Shown: positions 62,161 to 64,000 of the stretch, one piece after another | Numbering within the stretch: the first letter of the stretch is position 1 | Layout of the letters: each line of letters starts with the position of its first letter | Origin: Stratiolaelaps scimitus | Lineage: Eukaryota > Arthropoda > Arachnida > Mesostigmata > Laelapidae | Reading direction: 5' to 3' | Assembly (NCBI GenBank): GCA_019614645.1 | Contig: JABWDB010000015.1 | Span: forward strand, 4,086,501-4,150,500 | Length of the DNA: 64,000 nt | The notes under the pieces: generated by a model | Told to the model about the DNA's origin: nothing | Database searches by the model: none | What the model saw: only the letters and a program-made list of their open reading frames with translations | Made by a program: the position numbers and the translations under genes

Positions 62161-62899
62161 TTTATTTTTACCCTTCTGAATCAAAGGCACCAGTGAGAGA
62201 AAATTTTTTTTGCCGGATGCAGAAGGCCTGCCTGTCAAAGCAATATTTGCCAAATTTCGATAAATCTCATTCGGGATTGTTCCTTCAAGAAACAAACATT
62301 TCAGATCAAGAACGCTGATTCTAGATCACTAAACAATGTTTCAGCTTCCACATTTACACATGATGATTGTCTTAAGAAACGGAACCAACGCTGAGCCACA
62401 TGTACGCAAACGACTCACGTGAGCCAACAGCTCAGATTTCGCCTGCCTGTGACGCTCGGTTCGAAGGGTTATCAAAGCCTCCTCCAGGTACAAGATAGCT
62501 CACAGCCAGTCAATATATATATATATATGGTGGAAAGCAAAGAAATATGCTCTGGCTTTATTGATCATCGAATTGTCCGTGCGCCGGCTCGTTGCCCGAC
62601 TGTTGACGGAGGGCAATCAAGTAGAATGTGGTCACCATTTTTTGCCCGAGACTTGTTTATCTAGTTTTTCACGCTGCATGAATTGATACGCGAATCCAAT
62701 CCATGGGTACGGCAGGTGAAGTTTAACAATGTGTGACGTGTGCAATGGCCAGCGACGTTCGAGCGGTCGAATAGCTTTCGGCAACTTTTTATTTCATGCC
62801 CCAATGCACACGGTATTTCCTTGTGCGTGATTGTAGCTGACGGTCGCGAGCCGCTGTAGAAGATCACCGTGATAGCAATTATAGTACGGTGTCATTAAC
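62161..62899. other. No recognised gene
   Basis: Between two SINE copies; ordinary-complexity sequence with a short TA run near 62515-62528. No exon is supported. Confidence 0.5.
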
Positions 62900-63055
62900 C
62901 GTATGGATACGCCTGATGGCAGGGCGGTGTACAGCTCACGTCTACGAAAGGGCGGGGGGGGCGCAGGCTCGAGTCGCGTGACGTGCCATATAGATTACGT
63001 GGACATTGTAGAAAGTTCAGTTCCGCTAATAATAAACCCAATAAATGTTTCACAA
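62900..63055 (+). mobile_element. SINE copy, degenerate
   Basis: A degenerate B-box-like GCAGGCTCGAGTCGCGTGAC is followed by GACATTGTAGAAAGTTCAGT and CCGCTAATAATAAACCCAAT. This is the same order of head and tail elements as in the SINE at 28640. Confidence 0.6.
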
Positions 63056-64000
63056 TAACGACGAAACGAACGGATTCAAACACGGTGTGTTTACAATAAA
63101 AAGGAACACACATATTCACACAATATGTTACAGAAAAATGTATGCTAGAGACAAAATGAAATGCAATTTTTTTTTTTGTATGCGGACCCCTGAAAGTCGC
63201 TTAGATCTACCTGTCGCCCTGCTCTTGACAGGTTCTATCAGTTTGTCAGTGAACGAACTACGCCTCGGCGCACCGGAAGTATGTTGACAGACGAAGCCAG
63301 TTGAAGATTTGCTTGCCCATAGACGAAGTCCCTTGAAGACTTGAAGCTCAAACTATTGAACCTTCATGCGGGAGCTATATGTCCTGCCGCTTAACGCTAG
63401 CTACAGCACAATATGTGCATGAAGTATACGTTCGTAAAATATACGTAAAATATTAGCATTTACTTTAGTCTGTATTTGAAATCGTTGGGGGCTACGGCGA
63501 TTCTGGCTGTGACTGTAAATACTAACAAATGGGGCTCTCCCTGCTCAGGACGTGGTCCATGGACATTTTCTGAACACTATCGTCATCTTGTTCTGTGCGA
63601 CGCACGTTATAGCCACAGCAATGAGTTAATCGGCTTACAACTTTCATGGATTTACTTGGTCGTTGAATATGGCAAAAAACAAACCTAGGAGAGCAACGAT
63701 TTCAGAACTGACCGATGGGTCTCGCAATCCGACGGTATAAGGGGCTGTCCATCGCAATGGTCAGCTTGTTTTGTTTGTGAGATCCCTGAACTATTGTTTT
63801 GCGGCGGCTTCCGTGACCCTTCTTGCGGCGGCCGTCGGCGGAAAGGAAGAGGCTATCATTACAAAAGTCATTAGCGGCTAGCCGGGTGGTACGCTTGAAT
63901 CTGCATACGAATCCAATATGCTTTTCCCACCGACCCGCGTAGCAAGCAGGCCTCAGGCCCGCTTGTAGGCCCTCGGCTCCCTGAGGCGGTGCGCGCTCTC
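63056..64000. other. No recognised gene
   Basis: Short open frames only, none with a recognisable domain. There is a T run near 63167-63177. Confidence 0.5.

Overview
The window is eukaryotic nuclear DNA. It has multi-exon genes with GT-AG introns, many (TA)n and (GA)n microsatellites, a tRNA-derived SINE family with AATAAA tails, and the 3' end of a non-LTR retrotransposon. Five protein-coding genes are recognisable, all conserved housekeeping genes, and all lie between about 27 and 54 kb. Their protein sequences and the style of the repeats fit an arthropod, and my best guess is a mite or tick. That placement is an inference from general resemblance and was not tested.

Layout. From 1 to about 27 kb there is no gene I can recognise: GC-rich simple-sequence DNA, long TA tracts, one 5'-truncated LINE fragment on the minus strand (1342-1645), a SINE tail and tRNA-like fragments. 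From 27.1 to 34.2 kb is SMG7 (nonsense-mediated decay; three coding exons, plus strand). Its first intron holds an unusually long inverted repeat of about 0.8 kb (foldback or MITE type) and a SINE. A single-exon MPLKIP/TTDN1-like gene follows at 35.7-36.6 kb on the minus strand, tail-to-tail with SMG7. SNRPB (SmB; two coding exons, 37.5-39.8 kb, plus) is head-to-head with MPLKIP.

From 41.5 to 53.6 kb lie two divergent, intact copies of CDC23, which encodes the APC8 TPR subunit of the anaphase-promoting complex. They are transcribed away from each other across a 4.5 kb spacer. Exons 2-7 have the same splice phases in both copies, and three internal exons are exactly equal in length (213, 213 and 167 nt). 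The proteins have clearly diverged. The duplication therefore happened at DNA level and both copies appear to be under selection. The first coding exon of each copy was not found. From 54 to 64 kb no gene is recognised: a CpG-rich, promoter-like stretch (about 55-58.8 kb), a perfect 39-bp tandem duplication and two more SINE copies.

The genes serve separate core pathways (mRNA decay, splicing, cell cycle and transcription-linked repair). I found no cluster that looks like a new pathway. The most interesting item is the paired APC8 genes, because APC8 works as a homodimer and is normally single copy. Next are the long inverted repeat and the SINE inserted just upstream of a CDC23 splice acceptor.
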